This document shows positions 1-5,246 of a stretch of 5,901 bases of DNA, in pieces. A model generated the notes under the pieces. The model was not told the origin of the DNA. It made no database searches and worked only from the letters and a program-made list of their open reading frames with translations. The position numbers were made by a program, and so were the translations under genes. Positions within the stretch are counted from its first letter, which is position 1, and each line of letters opens with the position of its first letter. The DNA is from Pseudomonadota bacterium. GTDB taxonomy: Bacteria; Pseudomonadota; Gammaproteobacteria; Pseudomonadales; Oceanobacteraceae. Location: NCBI GenBank assembly GCA_023399105.1, contig JAEWQT010000321.1, forward strand, positions 1-5,901, read 5' to 3'.

Positions 1-106
1 GGCGGGAAGTCCAGCCTTCGGCGGTGGCCTTCTTGCGGATGCCACGCTCGGATGACGGCAGGCCGCTCAGGCAGACCAGCTGTTGGGAGGTGAACCACTC
101 GCTCAT
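1..106 (-). CDS. MuA-type DDE transposase, N-terminal fragment (runs off the window)
   Basis: This is the first 35 codons of an open frame that continues past base 1. The translation begins MSEWFTSQQLVCLSGLPSSE and continues with a basic stretch ending in GWTSR. This pattern (hydrophobic 'W.T..QL..L.GLPS...GI...A..EGW..R') is the Mu-type winged helix-turn-helix domain at the start of MuA-family transposases. In Mu that domain binds the internal enhancer/operator and helps assemble the transpososome. The catalytic DDE core is outside the window. The ATG at 106 overlaps the TGA of the upstream gene (ATGA). It is preceded on the - strand by GGGGGTGA (117-110), a strong Shine-Dalgarno match ending 3 nt before the ATG, so translation is probably coupled to the upstream gene. 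Family assignment is by recognition of the N-terminal motif only. Confidence 0.8.
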   Translation of the reverse strand, partial: MSEWFTSQQLVCLSGLPSSERGIRKKATAEGWTSR

Positions 107-585
107 TCGTCACCCCCGAACAGATCCAGCTCGGGTTCGCAGGAGCGCTCGACGCGGGCGCGGTGGCCGGCGATATCGGTCATCAGGCGGTTAAGTTCGC
201 TGAGCGCGGTTTCGGCTTCGGCGTCGCCTTTATAGAAGCGGGCCAGCACGTTTACGGCCTCGTTAAACCCGGTTTGCAGGGCCAGCAAATCGGCATCAAT
301 CACCGGTTTGGAGGTGGGGATATCGACCAGTAGTTTGTGGGCGCTGGCGGCGATGTATTGGGTAACGAAGGTGCAGCCGCAGGCATGTTCAAACGGGCGG
401 ATCAGGTTGGCTGGCATGCGGCCAGACTCCATCCACTTGTACAGAGTCCAGTGGCTGGGCAGCCCCATGCGGTCGGCAATGCGCTCGACGCCCAGGTTGT
501 GACGCTCCTTCGCAAACTCCAGGCACAGCTCCATGCTGTGTCGTAATGATCGGGCCGCTGCCCGTTTCCAATTTCGCTTATTCAT
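103..585 (-). CDS. Mu-like phage early protein with helix-turn-helix region, function unknown
   Basis: This 160-residue protein lies between ner and the transposase gene, a position that is empty in Mu but filled in several Mu-like prophages of Pseudomonas and related hosts. The N-terminus is basic (KRNWKRAAARSLRHS). Residues about 31-72 (LGVERIADRMGLPSHWTLYK and following, up to HACGC) look like a helix-turn-helix with a MerR/Xre-like recognition helix around SHWTLYKWMES. The C-terminal half is helical and rich in Ala/Glu, and it ends in an acidic tail (EPELDLFGGDE). The start at 585 is preceded by GGGGA about 8 nt upstream. Its stop overlaps the transposase start as ATGA, so the two are translationally coupled. 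It may be a DNA-binding regulator or a transposition accessory factor; the sequence does not decide. No membrane segment or signal peptide is seen. Confidence 0.75.
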   Translation of the reverse strand: MNKRNWKRAAARSLRHSMELCLEFAKERHNLGVERIADRMGLPSHWTLYKWMESGRMPANLIRPFEHACGCTFVTQYIAASAHKLLVDIPTSKPVIDADLLALQTGFNEAVNVLARFYKGDAEAETALSELNRLMTDIAGHRARVERSCEPELDLFGGDE

Positions 586-697
586 TGGGTATCCCCAAAA
601 ACCAACCGATCCAAAAACTGCTGTTTCTTGCCTCTATGCGCTGTTTCTGGCTTGCCCTACGCTGGGTAGGTGTCAGAAACGAAGCTAGGAGGAGCAT
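586..697. other. Short gap between ner and the 160-residue early gene
   Basis: No coding frame or clear terminator was found in this 112-bp gap. The - strand end nearest the downstream gene carries TTTTGGGGATACCCA just before its ATG, which supplies the ribosome binding site. Confidence 0.5.
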
Positions 698-967
698 CTA
701 TGCGACTTTGCGATGAACAGATGGGCGAATTTTGGTAGGCTCTCGGTATCGACTAGGCCAGATGGCCTGTGGCTCTAACCCAAGAAATTCGGCGACGATT
801 CGCTCAACCTTGGGATAAGGCATGCGCAGGACATTCATGAAGGTGCGCGGGTTGTCATACCCGTTGGCGCGGGCAAGCTCAGCAACGCTGACTCCACGCT
901 TACGAATGGCGGCTTTGATATCTTCTGGGTGCCAGTCGGTTACTGGGCGGGTCTCTGATCGGCTCAT
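698..967 (-). CDS. ner: Ner-like DNA-binding regulator of the phage early operon
   Basis: This 89-residue protein matches the Mu Ner / Nlp (SfsB) family along most of its length. It has the DWH.EDI opening at about 11-17, a helix-turn-helix around 27-47 (VSVAELARANGYDNPRTFMN) and the signature IWPSRY at 69-74. Mu Ner binds between the early and repressor promoters and turns down both, favouring lytic growth. The gene sits in the same place here, first in the leftward early operon and divergent from the repressor. The ATG at 967 has AAAGG about 12 nt upstream, a slightly long spacing. A basic tail after the signature (REPTKIRPSVHRKVA) is longer than in Mu Ner and may add DNA contacts. A 112-bp gap without a recognised gene separates it from the next gene. 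Confidence 0.9.
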   Translation of the reverse strand: MSRSETRPVTDWHPEDIKAAIRKRGVSVAELARANGYDNPRTFMNVLRMPYPKVERIVAEFLGLEPQAIWPSRYREPTKIRPSVHRKVA

Positions 968-1138
968 TTTTTTCGACTACCTTTAGCGACTTAGTTTTAC
1001 GTTCAAAGCTGGCGGGCTTTCGTTGTCGTATTTGGTAAAGGTACGTCATAAATGAATGTTAGTAAACCGTTTTTGGAGCAGTTCCGATTCATTTTCGGAT
1101 GAATTTGCACCACAAATGAATAATTTATTGTCAAATCA
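968..1138. promoter_or_regulatory. Divergent early/repressor control region with AAATGAAT operator repeats
   Basis: This AT-rich gap between ner (-) and the repressor gene (+) carries repeated copies of one 8-mer. AAATGAAT occurs at 1050-1057 and 1114-1121, its reverse complement ATTCATTT at 1087-1094, and a shorter ATGAAT at 1099-1104. The middle two form a perfect 6-bp inverted repeat with a 6-bp spacer (1087-1104). By analogy with the Mu O1-O3 operators, these are the best candidates for repressor or Ner binding, and possibly for the transposase N-terminal domain. A perfect -35 box, TTGACA, lies on the - strand at 1134-1129, but no convincing -10 follows at 16-18 bp. On the + strand TAATTT (1121-1126) is a -10-like sequence that would give a very short leader to the ATG at 1139 or about 30 nt to the ATG at 1163. 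Promoter positions are therefore uncertain; the repeats are certain. Confidence 0.65.
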
Positions 1139-1840
1139 ATGACTTATCGGAATCGTAACGCCATGACTGACGACTCAAAAATGGTTCCAGAAATCAAAAA
1201 TGGAATCGGAACTCGACTGGAAACAGTGGTTGCAAGGCTTGGAGGGATTGCCCAGGTGGCTAAAACCACCGACCTTAGTCCGTCAACGCTCCGTCGTTAC
1301 ATCAACGAAGAAACAGACGTGAAGCTGGGAGATGCCGCCAGGCTGTGCCGTATGGCGGGTTTCAGTCTTGAATGGCTGGCGGACGGCACCGGAGAGCCTG
1401 GTGCAGTCGAAACAGAGCTGGATGATTATGCCCTGATTCCGGGCTACAACGTGCAGGTCAGCGCGGGCAATGGCTCAGCCATCAATGAGGAGCAAGTCAC
1501 ACGGAAGCTGGCATTCCGCCGCAAATGGCTGAGATTCCGTGGCCTGCATGAGAAGAACCTGGCGGTAGTATTCGCCAAGGGTGATTCAATGGAACCGACC
1601 ATCAGTGACAACAACACCATCATGGTCGATACCAGCGATAACGTGCCCCAGGATGGCCGTATGTACGTTATTCGTGTGGATGACCATTTGCTGGTGAAGC
1701 GCACTCAGATCGTGCCAGGTCAGGGCGTGCAGCTAATCAGCGACAATAAGGACTACCCGCCGATGCTGGTGAAACTCGGCAACGCCGACACCACCATTGA
1801 ATTTGTGGGCCGCGTCGTTTGGATTGGTAAAGACGTTTAA
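1139..1840 (+). CDS. CI/LexA-type self-cleaving phage repressor (HTH plus S24 peptidase domain)
   Basis: The 233-residue product should maintain lysogeny by binding the adjacent operators. An N-terminal helix-turn-helix spans about residues 24-80 (GTRLETVVARLGGIAQVAKT, then SPSTLRRYINEE). The C-terminal half is an S24/LexA-like domain: Ser150 in GDSMEPT is the expected nucleophile, Lys187 in LLVKRTQ the general base, and Ala109-Gly110 in VQVSAGNG the likely cleavage site. These three elements, in this order and spacing, are those of repressors that autocleave when RecA is activated. Mu's own repressor lacks this domain. The ATG at 1139 is the outermost start and has no visible ribosome binding site. 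ATG 1163 has CGGAA about 10 nt upstream and gives a more usual N-terminus (MTDDSKM), so it may be the true start; ATG 1181 is a third option. The gene is divergent from ner. Confidence 0.88.
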   Translation: MTYRNRNAMTDDSKMVPEIKNGIGTRLETVVARLGGIAQVAKTTDLSPSTLRRYINEETDVKLGDAARLCRMAGFSLEWLADGTGEPGAVETELDDYALIPGYNVQVSAGNGSAINEEQVTRKLAFRRKWLRFRGLHEKNLAVVFAKGDSMEPTISDNNTIMVDTSDNVPQDGRMYVIRVDDHLLVKRTQIVPGQGVQLISDNKDYPPMLVKLGNADTTIEFVGRVVWIGKDV

Positions 1841-1847
1841 TCTTAAC

Positions 1848-1895
1848 TGATGTGTCGCAGACCGGTTTTCTTCACATTTCCGGCGCGACACATCA
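1848..1895. repeat. 11-bp inverted repeat just after the repressor gene
   Basis: TGATGTGTCGC (1848-1858) and GCGACACATCA (1885-1895) are perfect inverted copies 26 bp apart. The spacer contains a second pair, CCGG (1862-1865) and CCGG (1880-1883), so the whole can fold as a 15-bp two-step stem starting 8 nt after the repressor stop. No T-run follows on either strand, so it is not a standard intrinsic terminator. It could stabilise the repressor mRNA 3' end or be a pair of inverted protein-binding sites. Confidence 0.75.
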
Positions 1896-1905
1896 TTGAG
1901 ACAGC

Positions 1906-2000
1906 TTCCCGCTTAATTTCCGCTTAACGTCCCTTTAAGCCCCGTGTTTACGGGCTTTCTCCCATCATTTCCCAGCCAATCCCACTTATTCCCGGTATCT
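1906..2000. repeat. Helically phased C/G-triplet repeats in the prophage end
   Basis: Two short tandem series lie inside the proposed phage terminus. Three 11-bp units run 1906-1916 (TTCCCGCTTAA), 1917-1927 (TTTCCGCTTAA) and 1928-1938 (CGTCCCTTTAA). Four 10-bp units run 1961-2000: CCCATCATTT, CCCAGCCAAT, CCCACTTATT and CCCGGTATCT. Between them CCCC at 1940-1943 keeps nearly the same phase, so C-triplets (G-triplets on the - strand) recur every 10-11 bp for about 90 bp. Such phasing puts the triplets on one face of the helix, as expected for a multi-site protein-bound or intrinsically curved region. On the - strand the first two units read TTAAGCGGAAA and TTAAGCGGGAA, loosely like the AAG..CGAAA core of MuA end sites. 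Confidence 0.7.
1937..1960 (+). terminator. Probable terminator of the repressor transcript
   Basis: AAGCCC (1937-1942) pairs with GGGCTT (1952-1957), with one extra G-C pair across a bulged C (1944/1951) and a 6-nt loop TGTTTA. The tail is short (TTTCT), so it is a weak to moderate intrinsic terminator, about 100 bp after the repressor stop. It lies inside the phased repeats and may have both roles. Confidence 0.5.
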
Positions 2001-2021
2001 CAAGTGATCTGTCTGGTTACA
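1991..2021 (-). other. Proposed prophage left terminus (attL) with a Mu L1-like transposase site
   Basis: Read inward on the - strand from 2021, the sequence starts TGTAAC and reaches TCACTTGAGATAC at 2007-1995, followed by CGGGAA. From memory, the Mu left end starts TGTATTG and its L1 site contains TCACTTGAAGTAC followed by CGAAAAA. The two 13-mers differ at two positions. Transposable phages end in 5'-TG, which fits. The terminus would leave about 180 bp between the phage end and the repressor stop. The 5 bp immediately outside (CTTGG, 2022-2026) would be the target duplication, to be found again at the far end of the prophage. Confidence 0.6.
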
Positions 2022-2105
2022 CTTGGCCGCGTATGCTTAATTGGCTTTGGTAAACGAGGAAGCGACCAACGGGAGTAACAGCTGGAACGCGGGCCAGAGG
2101 GGTTC
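2022..2105. other. Host flank next to the prophage, no gene recognised
   Basis: No coding frame was found. The only structure noticed is weak: TTGGT (2047-2051) with ACCAA (2065-2069), and CGCGGGC at 2088-2094, which is repeated at 2134-2140 and could compete for the same GCCCGC partner at 2144-2149. Confidence 0.5.
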
Positions 2106-2149
2106 GCAAGGGGATACCTCCCCTTGCATAGTCCGCGGGCGAAGCCCGC
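2106..2149. repeat. Two tight perfect hairpins beyond the operon terminator
   Basis: GCAAGGGGA (2106-2114) pairs with TCCCCTTGC (2119-2127) across a 4-nt loop. GCGGGC (2135-2140) pairs with GCCCGC (2144-2149) across a GAA loop. Neither is followed by a T-run in the direction of the neighbouring genes. The second resembles REP-type palindromes of gammaproteobacteria in shape. With the two terminator hairpins at 2154-2195 they form four consecutive stem-loops in 90 bp. Confidence 0.75.
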
Positions 2150-2195
2150 AAAAAGCTGCCACGCAGTGGCAGCTAAACCAGCCCGGCAGGGCTGG
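2150..2195 (-). terminator. Tandem intrinsic terminators at the end of the mesX-mesD-exporter unit
   Basis: On the - strand, 10 nt after the exporter stop, CCAGCCC/GGGCTGG (2195-2178, loop TGCC) is followed by TTTA. Then AGCTGCCAC/GTGGCAGCT (2174-2154, 9 bp, 3-nt loop) runs into TTTTT (2154-2150). The second is a textbook rho-independent terminator; the first is a weaker one in tandem. They mark the end of the host transcription unit and protect it from read-through into the prophage. Confidence 0.85.
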
Positions 2196-2204
2196 CATCC
2201 GCTC

Positions 2205-3035
2205 TTAAATAAAAACTTGTATCAGCATCCTTAAGCCGGTGATCAACAAAACAACGGCAAAAACTTTCTTGAGTTTGCCGGCATCCAGCCTGGCCGCCAA
2301 CGATGCGCCGATCGGAGCAAACACAACCGTCAGCGGCACAATGCACAAAAAGCCTGCCAGATTGACTAACCCAAAGGTTCCCACCGGTGCATCTGCCGGC
2401 GTGGTGCCCAACAGCAGCATGGTCAGCGCACCGGGTAATGAAATAATCAGGCCGATGGCTGCGGCCGTACCAACGGCTTTGTGGGCCGGGTAGTTGTAAA
2501 GAGTAAGCAGTGGCACAGAAATCGTACCGCCGCCAATGCCGACCATGGAACTGAAAAAGCCAATTGAGGTGCCCATCACGTTTTGCCCGGTTTTACCCGG
2601 CAGGGCAGGAAATAATGCTGATTTTCCGGTTCGAAACAGCATATTTAATGCGGATAAAGTGGCGATGACGCCGAACAATACCGTCAGCCATGTCCCGTCA
2701 GCGCGGGTTACCAGCCAGCTTCCAGCCAGGACGCCAATAAGAATAAACAGACTCCAGCGCTTTAACAGATCAACATCGACGTTACCTTTTTGCCTGTGTG
2801 AGCGTATTGAGCTGATCGATGTCGGCACAATGGTTGCCAGAGAGGTCGCCGTGGCGACGATCATTGCGGATTCCGGTGAAACGCCAAAACCCTGAAAGAT
2901 AAAAAATAACACCGGCACAATGACGATGCCGCCACCGACCCCAAGCAGGCCCGCCAGTATGCCGGCGAAAATACCGGTTGCGATCAGGGCCAGAAGCGTC
3001 GGTAAATGGTCGATTAATAATTCGATAATGTTCAT
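2205..3035 (-). CDS. TauE/SafE-family membrane exporter (putative sulfur compound or anion export)
   Basis: The 276-residue inner-membrane protein is almost wholly hydrophobic, with about eight predicted membrane helices. The family's internal duplication is clear: a first-half motif LAGLLGVGGGIVIVPVL (GVGGG at about 32-36) and a second-half motif SSMVGIGGGTISVPLL (GIGGG at about 166-170). TauE/SafE proteins export sulfite, sulfoacetate and other small organic acids; the substrate cannot be read from the sequence. The ATG at 3035 is chosen. A TTG at 3080 would add 15 polar residues, but it lies inside a hairpin stem and has no ribosome binding site; 276 residues also fits the family. The gene follows mesD on the same strand, which suggests a role in methionine or sulfur metabolism, possibly clearing a sulfur-containing by-product. 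The hairpin upstream may lower its expression relative to mesD. Confidence 0.85.
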   Translation of the reverse strand: MNIIELLIDHLPTLLALIATGIFAGILAGLLGVGGGIVIVPVLFFIFQGFGVSPESAMIVATATSLATIVPTSISSIRSHRQKGNVDVDLLKRWSLFILIGVLAGSWLVTRADGTWLTVLFGVIATLSALNMLFRTGKSALFPALPGKTGQNVMGTSIGFFSSMVGIGGGTISVPLLTLYNYPAHKAVGTAAAIGLIISLPGALTMLLLGTTPADAPVGTFGLVNLAGFLCIVPLTVVFAPIGASLAARLDAGKLKKVFAVVLLITGLRMLIQVFI

Positions 3036-3072
3036 TAACAGATGACTTGATTGAAAGATGGGTAAACGGAAT

Positions 3073-3107
3073 AAATCCAACAGGGGCGGTGTCGCCCCAT
3101 TGGATTT
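3073..3107 (-). terminator. Intercistronic hairpin between mesD and the exporter gene (partial terminator or RNA stabiliser)
   Basis: AAATCCAA (3073-3080) pairs with TTGGATTT (3100-3107), and inside it GGGGCG (3083-3088) pairs with CGCCCC (3093-3098) across loop GTGT. A 2x1 internal loop joins the two stems, making 14 pairs. On the - strand the structure starts 10 nt after the mesD stop and its 3' arm ends in TTT then ATT, so it is a leaky terminator at best. Such a hairpin could also protect the mesX-mesD mRNA 3' end. Confidence 0.65.
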
Positions 3108-3117
3108 TCAGCAAGGA

Positions 3118-4146
3118 TCAGGCGGAAAGCTCTTTTCTGACGATCTCTGCCCCGGCCGCCAGAGCATGGAGTTTCCCTCTTGCCACATCGCGGGACAGTG
3201 GTGCCATGCCGCAGTTGGTGCAGGGATAAATCTTGTCTGCATCGGCATATTTCAGCGCTTCACGAATGGTCGCGGCGACCTCTTCGGGTGTTTCAATGGT
3301 GTCGGTGGCCACATCAATGGCACCGACCATGATCTTTTTACCTTTAAGAAGGGACAGAACTTCTAAAGGAACCCGGCCGTTGTGACATTCCAGCGAAACA
3401 ATATCAATGCTGGATTTCTGAATCGCAGGAAATGTCTTTTCGTAGTGACGCCATTCTTCACCCAGTGTCTTTTTCCAGTCGGTATTGGCTTTAATGCCGT
3501 AGCCATAACAGATGTGGACAGCGGTTTCACAGGTTAAGCCGGCCTTGGCGATTTCCAGCGCCTCTATACCCCATTCGTTCACATCATCAAGAAATACGTT
3601 AAAAGCGGGCTCATCGAACTGAATGATGTTAACGCCTGCTGCTTCCAGTTCTTTGGCTTCCTGATTAAGCGCTTTGGCAAATTCAAAGGCCAGTTTTTTA
3701 CGATCCTGATAATAGTCATCATACAGGGTGTCAACCATGGTCATGGGGCCAGGCAGCGCCCATTTAATGGGCTGGCTGGTCTGGGCGCGCAAGAATTTTG
3801 CATCGTCAACAAAAACCGGCTTCTGGCGGCTTACCGGGCCGACAATTCCCGGTACGCTGGCATCGTAGCGATTGCGGATTCTTACCGTTTTTTTATTCTC
3901 AAAATCAACGCCACTCAGGTTTTCAATAAAGGTTGTCACAAAGTGCTGACGGGTCTGTTCGCCGTCACTGACGATATCAATGCCAGCATGTTCCTGCTCT
4001 TTCAGCGTAATACGCAGAGCGTCCTGTTTGCCCAGGGGCAGCTCAGCACCTTCCAGTTTCCAGGGTGACCATAATGTTTCTGGCTCGGCCAGCCACGAAG
4101 GCTTGGGCAGACTGCCGGCGGTTGAGGTCGGGAATAGTTTTTTCAT
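3118..4146 (-). CDS. mesD: Folate-independent methionine synthase MesD (core-MetE type)
   Basis: The 342-residue enzyme corresponds to the catalytic C-terminal half of cobalamin-independent methionine synthase; E. coli MetE is about 750 residues and has an extra folate-binding N-terminal half, absent here. It should methylate homocysteine to methionine in the cytoplasm. Zinc ligands expected from MetE are all present: His211 and Cys213 (AVHICYG), Glu253 (SLECH) and Cys312 (TNCGMAP). Homocysteine-binding residues are seen in DGE (61-63) and FDEPA (177-181), and GSLPKP (11-16) is the usual family start. The call as MesD rather than MesA/B/C rests on the gene just upstream being DUF1852 (MesX), 5 nt away, a pairing known from Acinetobacter-type systems. 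The methyl donor of MesD is not known to me. The ribosome binding site, GGGTA, lies in the last codons of mesX, which suggests coupled translation. Confidence 0.88.
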   Translation of the reverse strand: MKKLFPTSTAGSLPKPSWLAEPETLWSPWKLEGAELPLGKQDALRITLKEQEHAGIDIVSDGEQTRQHFVTTFIENLSGVDFENKKTVRIRNRYDASVPGIVGPVSRQKPVFVDDAKFLRAQTSQPIKWALPGPMTMVDTLYDDYYQDRKKLAFEFAKALNQEAKELEAAGVNIIQFDEPAFNVFLDDVNEWGIEALEIAKAGLTCETAVHICYGYGIKANTDWKKTLGEEWRHYEKTFPAIQKSSIDIVSLECHNGRVPLEVLSLLKGKKIMVGAIDVATDTIETPEEVAATIREALKYADADKIYPCTNCGMAPLSRDVARGKLHALAAGAEIVRKELSA

Positions 4147-4151
4147 AATGA

Positions 4152-5144
4152 TCAGTACCCGGCTTGTTGATCAGAGAAGGCGGCCGACCATGCTTCCAGT
4201 ATTGGCTGGTGACGCTGAATAAAGTATTCAGCACACCATTTGCCTTGCTCGGTGGCCAGACGATTACGTTCTTCCCGGTCATAGACGACCTGCGTTAACG
4301 AGCAATCCTGATTCTTCAGGCTGGGTTGGTAGATTTCACCGGCAATGGAGTGCGCGTTGTAAATTTCAGGCCGGTAAATCTTCTGGAACGTTTCCATGGT
4401 GCTCAGCGTGCTGATCAGCTCCAGGGTGCTGTAATCGTTAAGCAGATCGCCAAAGAAAAAGAACGCAAACGGCGCGACACTGCATGGCGGCATAAAATAG
4501 CGCACCTTCATGCCCATCTTTTGAAAATACTGCTCGGTCAGCGACGATTCATTTGGCAGGTATTCAACACCCAGAACCGGGTGTTGGTTGCTGGTGCGGC
4601 GGTAAATTTTATTGTCTGAAACGCTCAGGCAGATCACCGGCAGTTTGTTGAAATTTGCTTTGTACACACTGGATTGCACAAAGTCTTTAAACATATTGCC
4701 GTGTAGGTCGCCAAAGTCAGCGGGTACGGTAAATTCGTTTTTGCCTTCGTTATGGCTGCGCAGCACGACACTGAAATCGTAGTCGCGCACATAAGAGGAG
4801 AAGTTATTACCTACGGTACCTTCAATCCGTTTGTTGGTTTTGTGGTCGATGATGTAGGTTTTCAGAATTTCGATGGTGGGAAAGGTCTCACCATTGCCCG
4901 CCACATCAATATCCACATGAATAATATCCAGCTCGATGGTGTAGCGGTCTTTATTCGGATTATCCCAATGCGCCAGCCCATTGAAGCAGTTGTTGATCAT
5001 GTCGAGGGCTTTGCGCAGGTTTGCCTGGCGCTGTTCGCCACGGGCCAGGTTGGCAAAATTGGTGGTTAAGCGAGTATTGTCTGATGGTTGGTAGTGCTCA
5101 TCAAAACGAATGCTCTTGATACTGTAGGTAAAACCGTTACTCAT
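4152..5144 (-). CDS. mesX: MesX, DUF1852 putative oxygenase required by MesD
   Basis: The 330-residue cytoplasmic protein has no signal peptide or membrane helices. It is recognised as DUF1852 by its opening FTYSIKSIRFDEHYQPS and TTNFANLARGE (about 27-37), by HPVLGVEY (188-195), and by the C-terminal block VVYDREERNRLATEQGKWCA (about 287-306). Published genetics on Acinetobacter-type systems showed that MesD works only with this partner and with oxygen, so MesX was proposed to be an oxygenase; its chemistry is undefined. No cofactor motif is recognisable here. The ATG at 5144 is preferred: family members begin near 'M..FT..IKSI', GGAA lies 9 nt upstream (5157-5154), and a -10-like TATAAC at 5191-5186 would give a 35-nt leader. 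An in-frame ATG at 5168 adds 8 residues but has no ribosome binding site. mesD follows after 5 nt. Confidence 0.88.
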   Translation of the reverse strand: MSNGFTYSIKSIRFDEHYQPSDNTRLTTNFANLARGEQRQANLRKALDMINNCFNGLAHWDNPNKDRYTIELDIIHVDIDVAGNGETFPTIEILKTYIIDHKTNKRIEGTVGNNFSSYVRDYDFSVVLRSHNEGKNEFTVPADFGDLHGNMFKDFVQSSVYKANFNKLPVICLSVSDNKIYRRTSNQHPVLGVEYLPNESSLTEQYFQKMGMKVRYFMPPCSVAPFAFFFFGDLLNDYSTLELISTLSTMETFQKIYRPEIYNAHSIAGEIYQPSLKNQDCSLTQVVYDREERNRLATEQGKWCAEYFIQRHQPILEAWSAAFSDQQAGY

Positions 5145-5168
5145 TTTTTCGTATTCCGTGCTGACCAT

Positions 5169-5246
5169 AAAAGATAACTGAGCACGTTATACATGGCTTA
5201 AAGCATGAGAAATATTGATTTTATCTCATCAAGTCATTACTTATGC
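5169..5246 (-). promoter_or_regulatory. Candidate MetR-controlled promoter of mesX-mesD
   Basis: This short AT-rich gap between metR and mesX carries nested dyads. TTGAT (5215-5219) with ATCAA (5228-5232) is a LysR-type arrangement with an 8-bp spacer, and ATGAGA (5205-5210) with TCTCAT (5224-5229) overlaps it. No exact copy of the E. coli MetR consensus (TGAA-N5-TTCA) was found. On the - strand TATAAC (5191-5186) is a plausible -10 with no good -35, as is common for activator-dependent promoters. The dyads lie about 13 to 40 bp upstream of that -10. No SAM or homocysteine riboswitch structure is evident, and the gap is short for one. Confidence 0.45.

Larger units (their letters stand above)
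1..2021 (-). mobile_element. Mu-like transposable prophage, left (early) end, partial
   Basis: The gene order is diagnostic of transposable phages of the Mu/B3 type. A repressor gene points toward the phage end, and a divergent early operon starts with ner and leads into a MuA-type transposase. Seen directly: a Ner homologue, the N-terminus of a MuA-like transposase and a CI-like repressor. The element is inserted in reverse, so its left end lies to the right, and the rest of the phage extends off the left edge of the window. The boundary at 2021 is inferred: the - strand from 2021 begins TGTAAC and contains a Mu L1-like site. The other end and the target duplication are not visible. Whether the prophage is intact cannot be judged from this fragment. 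Confidence 0.85.

Noticed and set aside
308..571. Small frames on both strands within the 160-residue phage gene
   Set aside because: They lie entirely inside a coupled gene of the early operon and show no recognisable domain.
1885..1895. Prophage terminus at 1895 (TGATGTGTCGC on the - strand)
   Set aside because: It also starts with TG, but the site at 2021 has the closer match to the Mu L1 core and includes the phased repeats and the repressor terminator inside the phage. It remains the second-best boundary.
2040..2200. oriT of a mobilisable element, retron RNA or integron attC site suggested by the hairpin cluster
   Set aside because: No relaxase, reverse transcriptase or integrase is in the window, no nic or core-site consensus could be identified, and two of the hairpins are adequately explained as terminators.
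3036..3080. TTG start at 3080 for the exporter, adding 15 residues
   Set aside because: The TTG lies in the stem of a hairpin, has no ribosome binding site, and the added residues are polar and not typical of the family.
3058..3366. 102-residue open frame on the + strand opposite mesD and its downstream gap
   Set aside because: It is antisense to a well-supported gene, has no family resemblance, and reflects codon bias of the opposite strand. The same applies to the + strand frames at 4326-4619, 4752-5069 and 2536-2895.
5169..5246. SAM-type riboswitch upstream of mesX
   Set aside because: The gap is short and AT-rich, and shows no multi-helix structure or terminator hairpin ahead of the start codon.
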